Source: Marinisporobacter balticus (GTDB lineage Bacteria; Bacillota; Clostridia; Peptostreptococcales; Thermotaleaceae). Taken from it: 64,000 bases of DNA. This document shows positions 18,522-27,115 of this stretch, one piece after another (positions within the stretch are counted from its first letter, which is position 1; each line of letters opens with the position of its first letter). Both the position numbers and the translations under genes were made by a program. Location: the NCBI RefSeq assembly GCF_004345705.1, contig NZ_SLWV01000002.1, positions 62,001-126,000 on the forward strand. The letters run 5' to 3'. The notes beneath the pieces are model-generated. The model was not told where the DNA came from and did not search any database. It worked only from the letters and a program-made list of their open reading frames with translations.

Positions 18522-19634
18522 TCAAAAAGCTTTCTCAAAGGATGCATAAGGTATATCAAAATTTTGAGAAGCTTGTTTATGGATTAGATATCCATCATAG
18601 GTACATAGTGCTTTTCTCAACCCAATATCATTTAATATAGCTTTTTTAAATCCATCATCGGCAATTGTTATGATATAGGGTAATACAGCTTCTGCTAAGG
18701 AAAAAGTAGCCGTAACAGGTACAATCCCTGGTAAATTTGGTATCCCACAATGAACTACGCCATCTATTGTATACGTAGGTTGTGTATGACTTGTAAGTTT
18801 TGAAGTTTCAATCGTGCCTCCTTCATCACACGCAACATCTATTATGATGCTTCCCTTTTTCATCTGTCGAACCATCTGAGCCGTGACAATATGTTTTTGT
18901 TTATCTCCCATTTGGTCAATTGTATTGACCAATAAGTCTGCTTTGAGCATAGCATATGAAAGTGCTTCATCAGATAAGTTTATATAATTACCTTTTTTGT
19001 GTAGTTTATTTTTTAAATCTCTTAACTTATTCGTACTTCTATTTAGAATCGTGACATTACATCCTATACCCATAGCAATTTCTGCAGCTCCGTAAGCCAC
19101 ACTCCCCGCTCCTAATATTACCACTTCTGAAGGTGCTAATCCAGGTACAGCTCCTAGCATGACTCCTTTTCCACCATGCACTGTTTGCATCAGCTTTGAG
19201 CCCATAAACACTGCCATCTTACCCGCTATTTCGCTCATAGGAATCAATAATGGTTTTTTCCCTTGTTTGTCTATAACCATTTCATAGGCAATGCCGATGA
19301 TTTTTTTCTCTAAAAGCATGCGTGTTAGGGCTTCATTCTTTTCTAGTAATATGAAACAGAATAAGAGCTGCCCTGTTTTTAAATAGTCAAACTCGATGGA
19401 AACAGGCGGTTTTACTTTTACAATACAATCTGACTGTTTATACACATCTTTTATCTCATCTAAAAGAATAGCCCCTGATTTTTTATACATTTCATCTGTT
19501 ATGCCACTGGCTTCTCCTGCACCCTTACTAACAAAAACTTCATGCCCTAATTGGGTGAGTTTTTCAACTCCTTTATGCGTTATGCTAACTCTCGATTCTC
19601 CATTCCCTAATTCACTTGGTAATCCAATTTTCAT
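18522..19634 (-). CDS. ald: Alanine dehydrogenase
   Basis: A 370-residue NAD-dependent alanine dehydrogenase (AlaDH/PNT family), interconverting alanine with pyruvate and ammonia. The N-terminal IGLPSELGNGESRVSITHKG contains the substrate-binding Arg, KVKPP is near 73-77, MSEIAGKMAV includes the conserved catalytic region, and the Rossmann motif VVILGAGSVAYGAAEIA is near 170-186. Length is normal. Downstream of sporulating Firmicutes' Spo0 control it is used in germination and nitrogen metabolism. The MocR regulator gene upstream, on the same strand, is a candidate controller. Confidence 0.93.
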   Translation of the reverse strand: MKIGLPSELGNGESRVSITHKGVEKLTQLGHEVFVSKGAGEASGITDEMYKKSGAILLDEIKDVYKQSDCIVKVKPPVSIEFDYLKTGQLLFCFILLEKNEALTRMLLEKKIIGIAYEMVIDKQGKKPLLIPMSEIAGKMAVFMGSKLMQTVHGGKGVMLGAVPGLAPSEVVILGAGSVAYGAAEIAMGIGCNVTILNRSTNKLRDLKNKLHKKGNYINLSDEALSYAMLKADLLVNTIDQMGDKQKHIVTAQMVRQMKKGSIIIDVACDEGGTIETSKLTSHTQPTYTIDGVVHCGIPNLPGIVPVTATFSLAEAVLPYIITIADDGFKKAILNDIGLRKALCTYDGYLIHKQASQNFDIPYASFEKAF

Positions 19635-19743
19635 GTACTAACCCCCCCTATTCACCTCTTTTTATCCATTATTGATGAAAGTATCTCATAGAACCATTTT
19701 TTATTTTATTATCAATTTATGCATTTCATACACATATTATGAC

Positions 19744-21237
19744 CTATAAAAGTGGTGTATATGGATCTGCCCCTTTTCTTTTATCCGTATCTTTTTTTAT
19801 AAATTTTTCAATCACTTGAGATAATTTTCTTATGCCGATCTCAATATCTTTAGGATAAACAGAAGCAATACTAAGTCGAAAGCATCTACTTTCATTTTGA
19901 CAGGTAAAAAATATAGATCCAGGTAATATAAGAATATTATTTTTTGCAGCCTCTACATAAAGCTTATTTGCATCATATCCTTCTGGCAAGGAAAACCAAA
20001 AATTCAATCCCCCTTGTGGAAAGCTATAATCTATTCCCGTTTGCGTAAAATATTTTTCTATACATTTTTTCATAATATCGAATCGTTCTTTATATATTTT
20101 TTCCATATACTGAATATGATTTTTCCATATTCCTTTTTTAAGATAAAGGTCAAAGACTCTTTGATTTAATCCAGAAGTTGAAATATCTGATGTATGCTTA
20201 GCAGCAAGAATTTTATGATGGATTTTTTTTGGTAATACTAAAAACCCCAATCTTAATCCTGGCATAAAAATCTTAGAAAAGCTTTTAATATAGATCACTG
20301 ATCCTATCTCATCTATACTTTTTAAAGTTGCATGGTCATCCCTATAAAAACTTAAATCACTCAAATAGTCATCTTCAACAATCAGTAGATTATATTTTTT
20401 TGCTAATTCAATGATTTTCATTTTCTTTTCTCTACTATAAGAGTATCCCGTAGGATTCTGGAAATTTGGCATAAGATAAACGAGTTTTGGTTTATATAAT
20501 TTTATACTTTCTTCTAATAGCTCTATATCTATCCCGTCCTTTAAAATAGGCACACTGACAATCTTAGCCCCTCTAGATTTAAAGGTTCCTATAGCCCCTG
20601 TATAAGTAGGACTCTCTACAATAATCGTATCATTGTAATCTACAAATGCTTTGGAAATTACATCTATCCCTTGTTGTGCACCCGAAATAATCTGAATATT
20701 TTCTGTCTTCGTTTGAATATTACTTTGCGCTAAATAATTCACTAATGCTTCTCTAAGGGGAAAATATCCTTGGCTTTCTTGATATCCAAAGGCATCTCCT
20801 TTATCTCTATCTAAAACTTCATTTAAAAGAATTTTAAAATCCTCTACAGGAAATAAATCTGTTGTTGGTGTAGCACTTGCAAAGCTAATCATATTCTCTT
20901 TTATTTGGATCTGTCCTCGATCCATTAATCTTATATCCTCATCTAAAGGATATTTTTGGAGTAGTATATCAGAAAGATCATTATCATGTCTCTCTGAAAC
21001 AAAAGTGCCACTACCAATTTTTTTATATACAAATCCTTCTTTCTCTAAAAGCCCATAAGCATTTACAATAGTACTTGTATTCACACCAAGCATGTTTGCA
21101 AGCTGTCTAATCGGAGGAAGTTTATCCTTTTCTTTGAGTTTTCCATCCATAATCAATTGGCGTATCTTCTGAAATAGTTGCATATATAAATGTTGAGGTG
21201 AATTTTTATCTAATTGAATTCCTATATATTTTTCCAT
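19744..21237 (-). CDS. MocR-type GntR regulator with aminotransferase domain
   Basis: A 497-residue fusion of a GntR winged helix (about 10-75, IRQLANMLGVNTSTIVNAY) with a class I PLP-dependent aminotransferase-like domain. The PLP lysine lies in SFSKIFMPGLRLGF, and NFQNPTGYSY and VEDDYLSDLSF are the cofactor-contact motifs. Such proteins use PLP adducts to control PLP, GABA or amino-acid genes. The ATG at 21237 is five bases after AAGGAGG and is preferred to the codon at 21252. Alanine dehydrogenase follows on the same strand after a 109-bp gap. Confidence 0.9.
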   Translation of the reverse strand: MEKYIGIQLDKNSPQHLYMQLFQKIRQLIMDGKLKEKDKLPPIRQLANMLGVNTSTIVNAYGLLEKEGFVYKKIGSGTFVSERHDNDLSDILLQKYPLDEDIRLMDRGQIQIKENMISFASATPTTDLFPVEDFKILLNEVLDRDKGDAFGYQESQGYFPLREALVNYLAQSNIQTKTENIQIISGAQQGIDVISKAFVDYNDTIIVESPTYTGAIGTFKSRGAKIVSVPILKDGIDIELLEESIKLYKPKLVYLMPNFQNPTGYSYSREKKMKIIELAKKYNLLIVEDDYLSDLSFYRDDHATLKSIDEIGSVIYIKSFSKIFMPGLRLGFLVLPKKIHHKILAAKHTSDISTSGLNQRVFDLYLKKGIWKNHIQYMEKIYKERFDIMKKCIEKYFTQTGIDYSFPQGGLNFWFSLPEGYDANKLYVEAAKNNILILPGSIFFTCQNESRCFRLSIASVYPKDIEIGIRKLSQVIEKFIKKDTDKRKGADPYTPLL

Positions 21238-21351
21238 TTCAACCTCCTTCATCTTGCTGTTTATCTTCTTTTATAATCTTATTTATTATAAATTTCAACT
21301 ACTACCATTTATTATACAAAATATCAGACAATTTTACCACAAATAGAATAA

Positions 21352-21369
21352 AGTGCGGAAATCCGCACT
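21352..21369 (-). terminator. Terminator-like hairpin after the 62-aa protein gene
   Basis: A perfect 7-bp G+C-rich stem AGTGCGG/CCGCACT with a 4-base loop, followed on the minus strand by TTTATTCTATTT. The T-tract is imperfect. Confidence 0.6.
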
Positions 21370-21375
21370 CTATTT

Positions 21376-21564
21376 TCATCTGTCATATTTATCTATCAGC
21401 CCTTGTAATTTTCTTGCTTGCATTCCTGTTTCTTCAGCAAATTGTTTAAATGTATCTGCTACTTCTTTATCCTCAACTTTCTTTGAAAACGTCTCATAAT
21501 CACGTACATTTTCTTGGGCATCTAATAATTTCTTCATAATTGTATCACGTGTATTCATATCCAT
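21376..21564 (-). CDS. Small helical protein, 62 aa (ferritin-like in character)
   Basis: A 62-residue, charged two-helix protein (TRDTIMKKLLDAQENVRDYE, then KEVADTFKQFAEETGMQARK). The pattern resembles half of a rubrerythrin-like or DUF-type helical bundle, but no metal-ligand set is complete. A longer frame opens at 21621, but GGAGGAGGTG lies nine bases before the ATG at 21564, so the short start is right. It has its own terminator. Function unknown; small proteins of this kind are common next to redox genes in clostridia. Confidence 0.7.
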   Translation of the reverse strand: MDMNTRDTIMKKLLDAQENVRDYETFSKKVEDKEVADTFKQFAEETGMQARKLQGLIDKYDR

Positions 21565-21710
21565 AAAATACAACACCTCCTCCCACTTTGATTTTTCTTT
21601 TACAATATTTATTATGTGCATTTTTTCATAAAATATATTTGTATCCTTATTTATTAAACATAAAACAATCAGTAACCGATAATATCTGTATTTTATGATT
21701 CATTTTAAAA

Positions 21711-21742
21711 AACAAGCAGATGCAAATTTTCATCTACTTGTT
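21711..21742 (-). terminator. Terminator of the putative selenoprotein gene
   Basis: A 12-bp stem (21711-21722 with 21731-21742, one G-U pair) followed on the minus strand by TTTTTT. It begins eight bases beyond the TAA at 21750-21752, which supports read-through of the internal UGA. Confidence 0.85.
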
Positions 21743-21749
21743 CTCTTAT

Positions 21750-21941
21750 TTAATGTATTTTATACGCGATTGCCTTTATTAATTCTTTTTCATCGATACC
21801 ATATGTTTTTGCAGCGTATCCAACACTTTTATAAAGTACGCCGCCTCAACCGAAGCATCTTATTCCAAATTCCTTAAATACTTCTTCTACTTGTGGATGT
21901 TTTATTAAAATGTCATTTATGACTGTATCTCTATCCATCAT
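21750..21941 (-). CDS. DUF1858-type redox protein with in-frame UGA (probable selenocysteine, CxxU)
   Basis: If the UGA at 21848-21846 is read as selenocysteine, the frame gives a 63-residue protein matching the DUF1858 / hybrid-cluster-associated disulfide domain: an N-terminal helix (INDILIKHPQVEEVFKEFGI), then Cys29-Phe-Gly-Sec32, Gly-Gly, and a second helix ending in YGIDEKELIKAI. In the family this position is the second Cys of a CxxC pair. The start has a perfect AAGGAGGTG seven bases away, the stop is TAA, and a terminator follows. A G+C-rich hairpin starts one base after the UGA, as a bacterial SECIS does. The alternative is a pseudogene with a nonsense mutation, but nothing else in the frame is damaged. 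Confidence 0.75.
21811..21844 (-). promoter_or_regulatory. Candidate bacterial SECIS hairpin
   Basis: On the minus strand GCGGCGTA (21844-21837) pairs with TACGCTGC (21818-21811) in an 8-bp stem with one G-U pair around an 18-base loop. It begins one base after the in-frame UGA, in a region otherwise very A+T-rich. A competing short helix (ACTTT/AAAGT) can form inside the loop. Position and stability suit SelB recruitment; loop identity cannot be judged by eye. Confidence 0.55.
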
Positions 21942-22009
21942 AAAAGCACCTCCTTTTATATAGGATTTGTTTCTATGATTTTTTCATCCTCAAAAAAAAT
22001 ATTATTTTT

Positions 22010-22636
22010 TTACTTATTATACCTATTCCACAATTCTTCTTTGATCTCATCCATGGTAATTTTCTTCTCTATCAAAAGTACTAAAAGATGGTATATTAAA
22101 TCAGAAACTTCATAAATCATTTCATCTTTGTTGTCATTCTTAGCACCAATAATAACTTCACTCGCTTCTTCTCCAACCTTTTTCAGAATTTTATCAATGC
22201 CCTTTTCAAATAAATAATTGGTATAGGAACCTTCTAAAGGATTTTCTTTACGCTTTTGTATACGGTTATATAATTTTTTGATGATTTCATTCTTACTATT
22301 TTCTTTATTCTCCTCTTCAAATACTTTATTAAAGAAACAAGTTTCAGATCCTGTATGACAGGCGTTTCCTAGAGGAATAACTTCTATCAACAATGTATCT
22401 TGATCACAATCATAGCTGATTTTTTTGACAATCTGATAGTTTCCAGAAGTTTCCCCTTTGTTCCATAGTTTTTTTCTACTTCTGCTATAAAACCATGTTT
22501 TTTTAGTTTCTAAAGTCTTCTCTAAAGATACTTCATTCATATAAGCAAGCATTAGCACTTTCTTTGTATTCACATCTTGTACAATTGCTGGTATTAGTCC
22601 TTTTTCATCGAATTTAAGATCCCATTCTTTCGACAT
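22010..22636 (-). CDS. hisIE: Bifunctional PRA-CH / PRA-PH (HisIE)
   Basis: A 208-residue fusion for histidine steps 2 and 3. The N-terminal HisI part (1-110) opens the ring of phosphoribosyl-AMP, with zinc-site motifs WFYSRSRKKLWNKGETSGN and CHTGSETCFF; the C-terminal HisE part (about 115-208) is a phosphoribosyl-ATP pyrophosphatase with KVGEEASEVIIGAKN and a YEVSDLIYHLLVLL helix. It is the last gene of the operon; its ATG shares one base with the hisF stop (TAATG). Confidence 0.96.
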   Translation of the reverse strand: MSKEWDLKFDEKGLIPAIVQDVNTKKVLMLAYMNEVSLEKTLETKKTWFYSRSRKKLWNKGETSGNYQIVKKISYDCDQDTLLIEVIPLGNACHTGSETCFFNKVFEEENKENSKNEIIKKLYNRIQKRKENPLEGSYTNYLFEKGIDKILKKVGEEASEVIIGAKNDNKDEMIYEVSDLIYHLLVLLIEKKITMDEIKEELWNRYNK

Positions 22637-23400
22637 TATTTGATCCTCCTAATTGCAACATCATTCTCATAAAGATATTCTTTTAATGCTTTTATTTTTA
22701 TCTCTCCATAATGAAAAACAGATGCAGCTAATGCACCATCAATGGATCCATCCTTTAGCACTTTCAAAAAATCTTCTTTTTTCCCAGCTCCACCCGAAGC
22801 GATGACAGGAATATTTACGCATTTAGCAATTTCTTTTGTGATAAAAAGATCATAGCCGTCCTTTACCCCATCTGTATCAATGCTATTAATAACAATTTCT
22901 CCAGCACCTAGTCTTTCTCCTTCTTTCGCCCATTTTAAAACATCCATTTTTGTGTCAACTCTACCACCATTTATATAAACTGACCAAAAACCTTCTTCAT
23001 TTTTCTTTGCATCTATAGACAATACTACACATTGTCTTCCAAATTTAAGTGCTGATTCTTGAATGATTTTTGGATTTTTCACCGCTGCTGAATTAACAGA
23101 TACTTTGTCTGCTCCTGCTCTTAAGACTTTTGTAAAATCGTCTATCGTTCTGATGCCCCCACCTATTGTAAATGGAATATACACTTCTTGTGCCGTTTTT
23201 TCCACAACATTTAAAAATATATCTCTATTTTCATTCGATGCAGTGATATCATAAAACACTAACTCATCTGCCCCTTCATCACTATAAAATTTGGCAAGTT
23301 TTACTGGATCTTCTACATCTACAAGGTTTTTAAACTTTTTTCCCTTCACAACTCTTCCCTTATTCACATCTAAACAGGGAATAATCCTTTTTGTAAGCAT
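22636..23400 (-). CDS. hisF: Imidazole glycerol phosphate synthase, cyclase subunit
   Basis: A 254-residue TIM-barrel cyclase that, with HisH, converts PRFAR and glutamine-derived ammonia to imidazole glycerol phosphate and AICAR. Catalytic Asp residues lie in RIIPCLDVNKGRVVKG and NSIDTDGVKDGY; phosphate loops GGGIRT and ASGGAG are present. The frame is open from 23424, but the ATG at 23400 follows GGGGGTG and begins the canonical MLTKRIIPCLD. It is 58 bp behind hisA. Confidence 0.97.
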   Translation of the reverse strand: MLTKRIIPCLDVNKGRVVKGKKFKNLVDVEDPVKLAKFYSDEGADELVFYDITASNENRDIFLNVVEKTAQEVYIPFTIGGGIRTIDDFTKVLRAGADKVSVNSAAVKNPKIIQESALKFGRQCVVLSIDAKKNEEGFWSVYINGGRVDTKMDVLKWAKEGERLGAGEIVINSIDTDGVKDGYDLFITKEIAKCVNIPVIASGGAGKKEDFLKVLKDGSIDGALAASVFHYGEIKIKALKEYLYENDVAIRRIK

Positions 23401-23458
23401 ACAAACACCCCCTATAAAAATCAAACTTCAGACCCTTCTGATTCTTCTCTTAACGCCT

Positions 23459-24172
23459 TTATCCAATATAATTAGATAATGCTTCTAGTTTTATATCTTC
23501 TGTATATAAAGCTTTTCCAATAATTGCACCATACAACTTTAAATCAATTAATTTCTTAATATTTTCATAATTACTGATCCCACCAGATGCAATAATCTGC
23601 ATATTCACATTTTCTTTCATTTCTTTTAGTTCTAAAAAATTCGGGCCACTCATCATACCATCCTTTGCAATATCTGTGTATATTAAAGTTTTCAAACCTA
23701 TTTTCTCAAGTTTTTTAGCAAAGACAATTGCTTTCATATCACTTGTCTTTGTCCATCCATCAATGGCAACATAACCATTTTTAGCATCAATAGATACAGC
23801 AATTTTCTCTTGAAAATCTTCTAAAGCATTCTCTACAAATCCATCTTCCTTTACAGCGGATGTCCCTAAAATAACACGACTAACGCCCAAATGTAACATA
23901 TTTTTGACATCTTCTATTTTTCTAATGCCACCTCCTAGTTGTACAGGAACATTCACAGATTGAATAATTTTTTTAATCACATCACCATTCACAGACTTTC
24001 CATATAAAGCGCCATCTAAATCTACTAAATGAATATATTTCGCACCTTGTTGCTCCCAGTTGATGGCTATTTCCACTGGATTTTCTCCATATATATCCTC
24101 TTTATCAAATTTACCTTGTATAAGCCTTACACATTTCCCCCCACGAATATCGATAGCTGGAAAAATAATCAT
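23459..24172 (-). CDS. hisA: ProFAR isomerase
   Basis: A 237-residue TIM barrel that isomerises ProFAR to PRFAR. The catalytic Asp pair is visible in FPAIDIRGGKCVRL and YTDIAKDGMMSGPN, with phosphate-binding GGGIRK and ASGGIS. Length is normal. Its start overlaps the hisH stop by four bases (ATGA), indicating translational coupling. Confidence 0.97.
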   Translation of the reverse strand: MIIFPAIDIRGGKCVRLIQGKFDKEDIYGENPVEIAINWEQQGAKYIHLVDLDGALYGKSVNGDVIKKIIQSVNVPVQLGGGIRKIEDVKNMLHLGVSRVILGTSAVKEDGFVENALEDFQEKIAVSIDAKNGYVAIDGWTKTSDMKAIVFAKKLEKIGLKTLIYTDIAKDGMMSGPNFLELKEMKENVNMQIIASGGISNYENIKKLIDLKLYGAIIGKALYTEDIKLEALSNYIG

Positions 24173-24771
24173 TTTATCAACTCCCCAAAATTTTTCAGTA
24201 GTCGCATTCCTGTTTCTCCACTCTTTTCGGGATGAAACTGCATACCAAATATATTATCTTTTCTTATAACTGCTGGGACCTCTATCCCATAATTTGTCCA
24301 AAAAAGAACTTCTTCTTTTCTTTTCGGCTTTACATAATAGGAATGTACAAAGTATACATACTCTCCGTTTATATCTTTTCCAATTTCATCCTTTACTCCC
24401 TCTATTAAATCATTCCATCCCATATGTGGTACCTTTAATTGATCCTCAAATCTTACTACTTCTCCTTCTAATAATCCTAATCCATTCCATGCTCCATCTT
24501 CATAGCTTTTTTCATAAAACAGTTGCATCCCTAAGCATATACCTAAAATAGGTTTTCCTTCTTTTACATTCTTCTTTAAACAATCAATCAATCCACTCTC
24601 TATCAAATGATCCATCGCATCTTTAAAAGCACCCACCCCTGGTAAAATAATGGCTTTACTTTGATTGATCTCTTCTTCCTTTGAAGTAATTATTGCCTCA
24701 AATCCTAATTTTTCTAGTGCCTTATAAACACTTTTTAAATTCCCTACACCATAATCAACAATAGCAATCAT
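24169..24771 (-). CDS. hisH: Imidazole glycerol phosphate synthase, glutaminase subunit
   Basis: A 200-residue class I glutamine amidotransferase. The nucleophile elbow GICLGMQLF carries the catalytic Cys, and the His-Glu pair is in GMQFHPEKSG; the family's oxyanion loop PGVGAFKDAM is present. The frame is open from 24909, but two ATGs follow AAGGAGG and only the second (24771) is at proper distance and gives the canonical MIAIVDYGVGNL. It supplies ammonia to HisF. Confidence 0.96.
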   Translation of the reverse strand: MIAIVDYGVGNLKSVYKALEKLGFEAIITSKEEEINQSKAIILPGVGAFKDAMDHLIESGLIDCLKKNVKEGKPILGICLGMQLFYEKSYEDGAWNGLGLLEGEVVRFEDQLKVPHMGWNDLIEGVKDEIGKDINGEYVYFVHSYYVKPKRKEEVLFWTNYGIEVPAVIRKDNIFGMQFHPEKSGETGMRLLKNFGELIK

Positions 24772-24787
24772 ATGCATATCCTCCTTA

Positions 24788-25372
24788 TTACAAAGAACCT
24801 TTTGTAGATAATACGCCTTCAATTCTATCCTGAATCCTAACAGCTTGGTCAATACCTCTTCCGAACCCTTTAAAAATAGATTCAACCATATGATGCGTAT
24901 TCGTCCCATAATTTAATTGAATGTGAAGTGTAATCTCAGCTTGGTTTGTAAACGCTCTAAAAAATTCTTCAATTAACTCTGTTTCAAGCTTTCCAACATA
25001 TTCTCTTTCAAAAGTTACATCAAAGTGTAAGTAAGCACGACCACTTATATCTATAGATATTTGAGATAACGATTCATCCATCGGTGTAAATACAGTTGCA
25101 TATCTTGTAATTCCTTTTTTGTCCCCAATTGCTTTTTTAAATGCTTTTCCGAGTGTAATGCCTACATCCTCAACCGTATGATGATTGTCTACATAAATAT
25201 CTCCAATACACTTTAAGTCAAGATCTAAAAAACCATGCTTACACATTAATATTAACATATGATCAAAGAATCCTATTCCTGTATCCACTTTTGTATTTCC
25301 TTTTCCATCTATGTTCAACAAAAGCACAATATCTGTTTCATAGGTCTTTCTATTCATTTCTGCTTTTCTCAT
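24788..25372 (-). CDS. hisB: Imidazoleglycerol-phosphate dehydratase
   Basis: A 194-residue manganese-dependent dehydratase. The metal-binding histidine motifs DNHHTVEDVGI and the second copy THHMVESIFK are both present, as is FFDHML near 36. It is the stand-alone dehydratase without the phosphatase domain of enteric HisB; the phosphatase role is served by hisJ, which is divergent upstream of the operon. It starts three bases after the hisC stop. Confidence 0.97.
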   Translation of the reverse strand: MRKAEMNRKTYETDIVLLLNIDGKGNTKVDTGIGFFDHMLILMCKHGFLDLDLKCIGDIYVDNHHTVEDVGITLGKAFKKAIGDKKGITRYATVFTPMDESLSQISIDISGRAYLHFDVTFEREYVGKLETELIEEFFRAFTNQAEITLHIQLNYGTNTHHMVESIFKGFGRGIDQAVRIQDRIEGVLSTKGSL

Positions 25373-25375
25373 CTA

Positions 25376-26428
25376 TTACACCACGTCCTTGAGTAAATTT
25401 ATCACTTTATTGTTTTCTTCCCTTGTCCCTACAGTGATACGAATACAATCTTTTAGTAATCCATCTTCTCCAAAATTTCTTAATGATATGCCTTCTTTTC
25501 TACATGTCGCAAGTATTTCTCTTGCCTTTGCGCTTTTTATCAAAATAAAATTGCTTCCCGTTGGAAATGTCTTCATATCATCCATCTTCTTTAATGCTTC
25601 TAATAAATATTCTCTTTCTTCTATAATCTTTTTTAGATAAACATTTATCAAATCGATGTTTTCAACAAATAATTCTGCTGCAATTTGCGAAAATATATTT
25701 AAGTTATAAGGCGCCTTCACCCTATACAATACATCCATCATCTTTTCGCTGGCAATCGCATAACCTACTCTTGCCCCGGCTAACGCAAAAGCTTTAGAAA
25801 GTGTTCTAAGCACAATCAAACGGTCATAATCATTGATTAAACCTACTACAGATTGACCTAAAAATTCATAATAGGCTTCATCTACCACCACAATCGCCTT
25901 AGTTTCCTCTATTACTCTTATAATATCCTCTCTTGGTATCACTGTACCTGTTGGGTTATTTGGGTTACATAGAAAAACAACTTTTGCTTTTTTTGTATTT
26001 GCTTCTTTAATTATTTCTTCTACATCTATTTCCAAAGAAAGTTCACTTGACACTTCCATTACTTTTCCACCCACAATAGTTGTAAATATTTTGTACATAG
26101 AAAAGGTTGGGCTATGAGTAATTACATATTCATCTTTATCCACAAATGCATTAATAATCATTTGAATAATCTCATCTGAGCCATTTGCGCATAAAATATT
26201 TTCTTCCTGTACATCCACATGTTTTGCAAAAGCCATTCTCAACCTCTCACTGTCTGTATCAGGATATCGGTTCATATCTAAATTACTTATTTTTTTTATG
26301 AATTTTTCTTTTAAAAACTCAAATATATTAAATGGGTTTTCATTCGCATCTAACTTTATATCTATCTCTTCCTTAAGTACATTGTATGGTTTTATCAAAC
26401 ATACACTCTCTTTAATAAGTTCAATCAT
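25376..26428 (-). CDS. hisC: Histidinol-phosphate aminotransferase
   Basis: A 350-residue class I/II PLP aminotransferase. Family motifs include KLDANENP near the N-terminus, CNPNNPTG, VVDEAYYEF and the PLP lysine in LRTLSKAFALAGARVGY. The ATG at 26428 is seven bases after AAGGTGG and is preferred over a TTG six bases earlier. It lies 48 bp after hisG, where hisD is usually found in clostridial operons; no hisD sequence remains in that gap. Confidence 0.96.
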   Translation of the reverse strand: MIELIKESVCLIKPYNVLKEEIDIKLDANENPFNIFEFLKEKFIKKISNLDMNRYPDTDSERLRMAFAKHVDVQEENILCANGSDEIIQMIINAFVDKDEYVITHSPTFSMYKIFTTIVGGKVMEVSSELSLEIDVEEIIKEANTKKAKVVFLCNPNNPTGTVIPREDIIRVIEETKAIVVVDEAYYEFLGQSVVGLINDYDRLIVLRTLSKAFALAGARVGYAIASEKMMDVLYRVKAPYNLNIFSQIAAELFVENIDLINVYLKKIIEEREYLLEALKKMDDMKTFPTGSNFILIKSAKAREILATCRKEGISLRNFGEDGLLKDCIRITVGTREENNKVINLLKDVV

Positions 26429-26476
26429 ATTCAAACCACCTTCTATATTCTTATTTGTCCTTATATCTTTTTATTT

Positions 26477-27103
26477 TTACTCAATACATTCCTTTAATCC
26501 TCTTATAATCTGATGGACTTTATTTGTTTTTGTTTTAAAGCTTGCTTTATTTACGATTAATCTTGCACTCACCGAACATATATCTTCTATTACTTCTAAC
26601 CCATTTTCTTTTAACGTTGTTCCTGTCTCTACAATATCTACAATCACATCCGATAATCCTATAATCGGTGCTAACTCTACAGAACCATTTAACTTAATAA
26701 TCTCTATAGGATTACCCTTTTTCCGGAAAAATTTTTTTGACACATTTGGGTATTTTGTCGCAACTTTTAATTTTCTATCTGATTTTATCGTGAAATTTTT
26801 TGGCGCTGCCACAGCAAATTTGCATTTACCAAACCCTAAATCCATAATCTCATAAACACTCGCCTGTGCTTCTAAAAGCGTATCTTTTCCTACCACACCC
26901 ATGTCGGCTGCTCCCTGTTCTACATATATTGCTACATCACTTGCTTTCACAAAAATAATGCGTATTTTTTCTTCTTTATTCAAAAATATTAATTTTCTAC
27001 TTTTAGTATGATCATCTTCAAAGTTTATCCCTATTTGTTCTAATAATGCAAATGTCCTATCTGCTAATCTTCCTTTTCCTAATGCAATATTTAAATAATC
27101 CAT
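26477..27103 (-). CDS. hisG: ATP phosphoribosyltransferase, short form
   Basis: A 208-residue HisG-S, the first and feedback-controlled enzyme of histidine synthesis (ATP plus PRPP to phosphoribosyl-ATP). GKGRLADR near the N-terminus and the PRPP loop in DIVETGTTLKENGL are clear. The short form lacks the C-terminal regulatory domain and needs HisZ, whose gene lies 12 bp upstream on the same strand. Confidence 0.96.
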   Translation of the reverse strand: MDYLNIALGKGRLADRTFALLEQIGINFEDDHTKSRKLIFLNKEEKIRIIFVKASDVAIYVEQGAADMGVVGKDTLLEAQASVYEIMDLGFGKCKFAVAAPKNFTIKSDRKLKVATKYPNVSKKFFRKKGNPIEIIKLNGSVELAPIIGLSDVIVDIVETGTTLKENGLEVIEDICSVSARLIVNKASFKTKTNKVHQIIRGLKECIE

Positions 27104-27115
27104 CCTATACCCTCC

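Noticed and set aside
24772..24909. 47-residue extension of HisH overlapping hisB
   Set aside because: The family start and AAGGAGG fit the ATG at 24771; the extension is antisense-free but overlaps the conserved hisB end in another frame.
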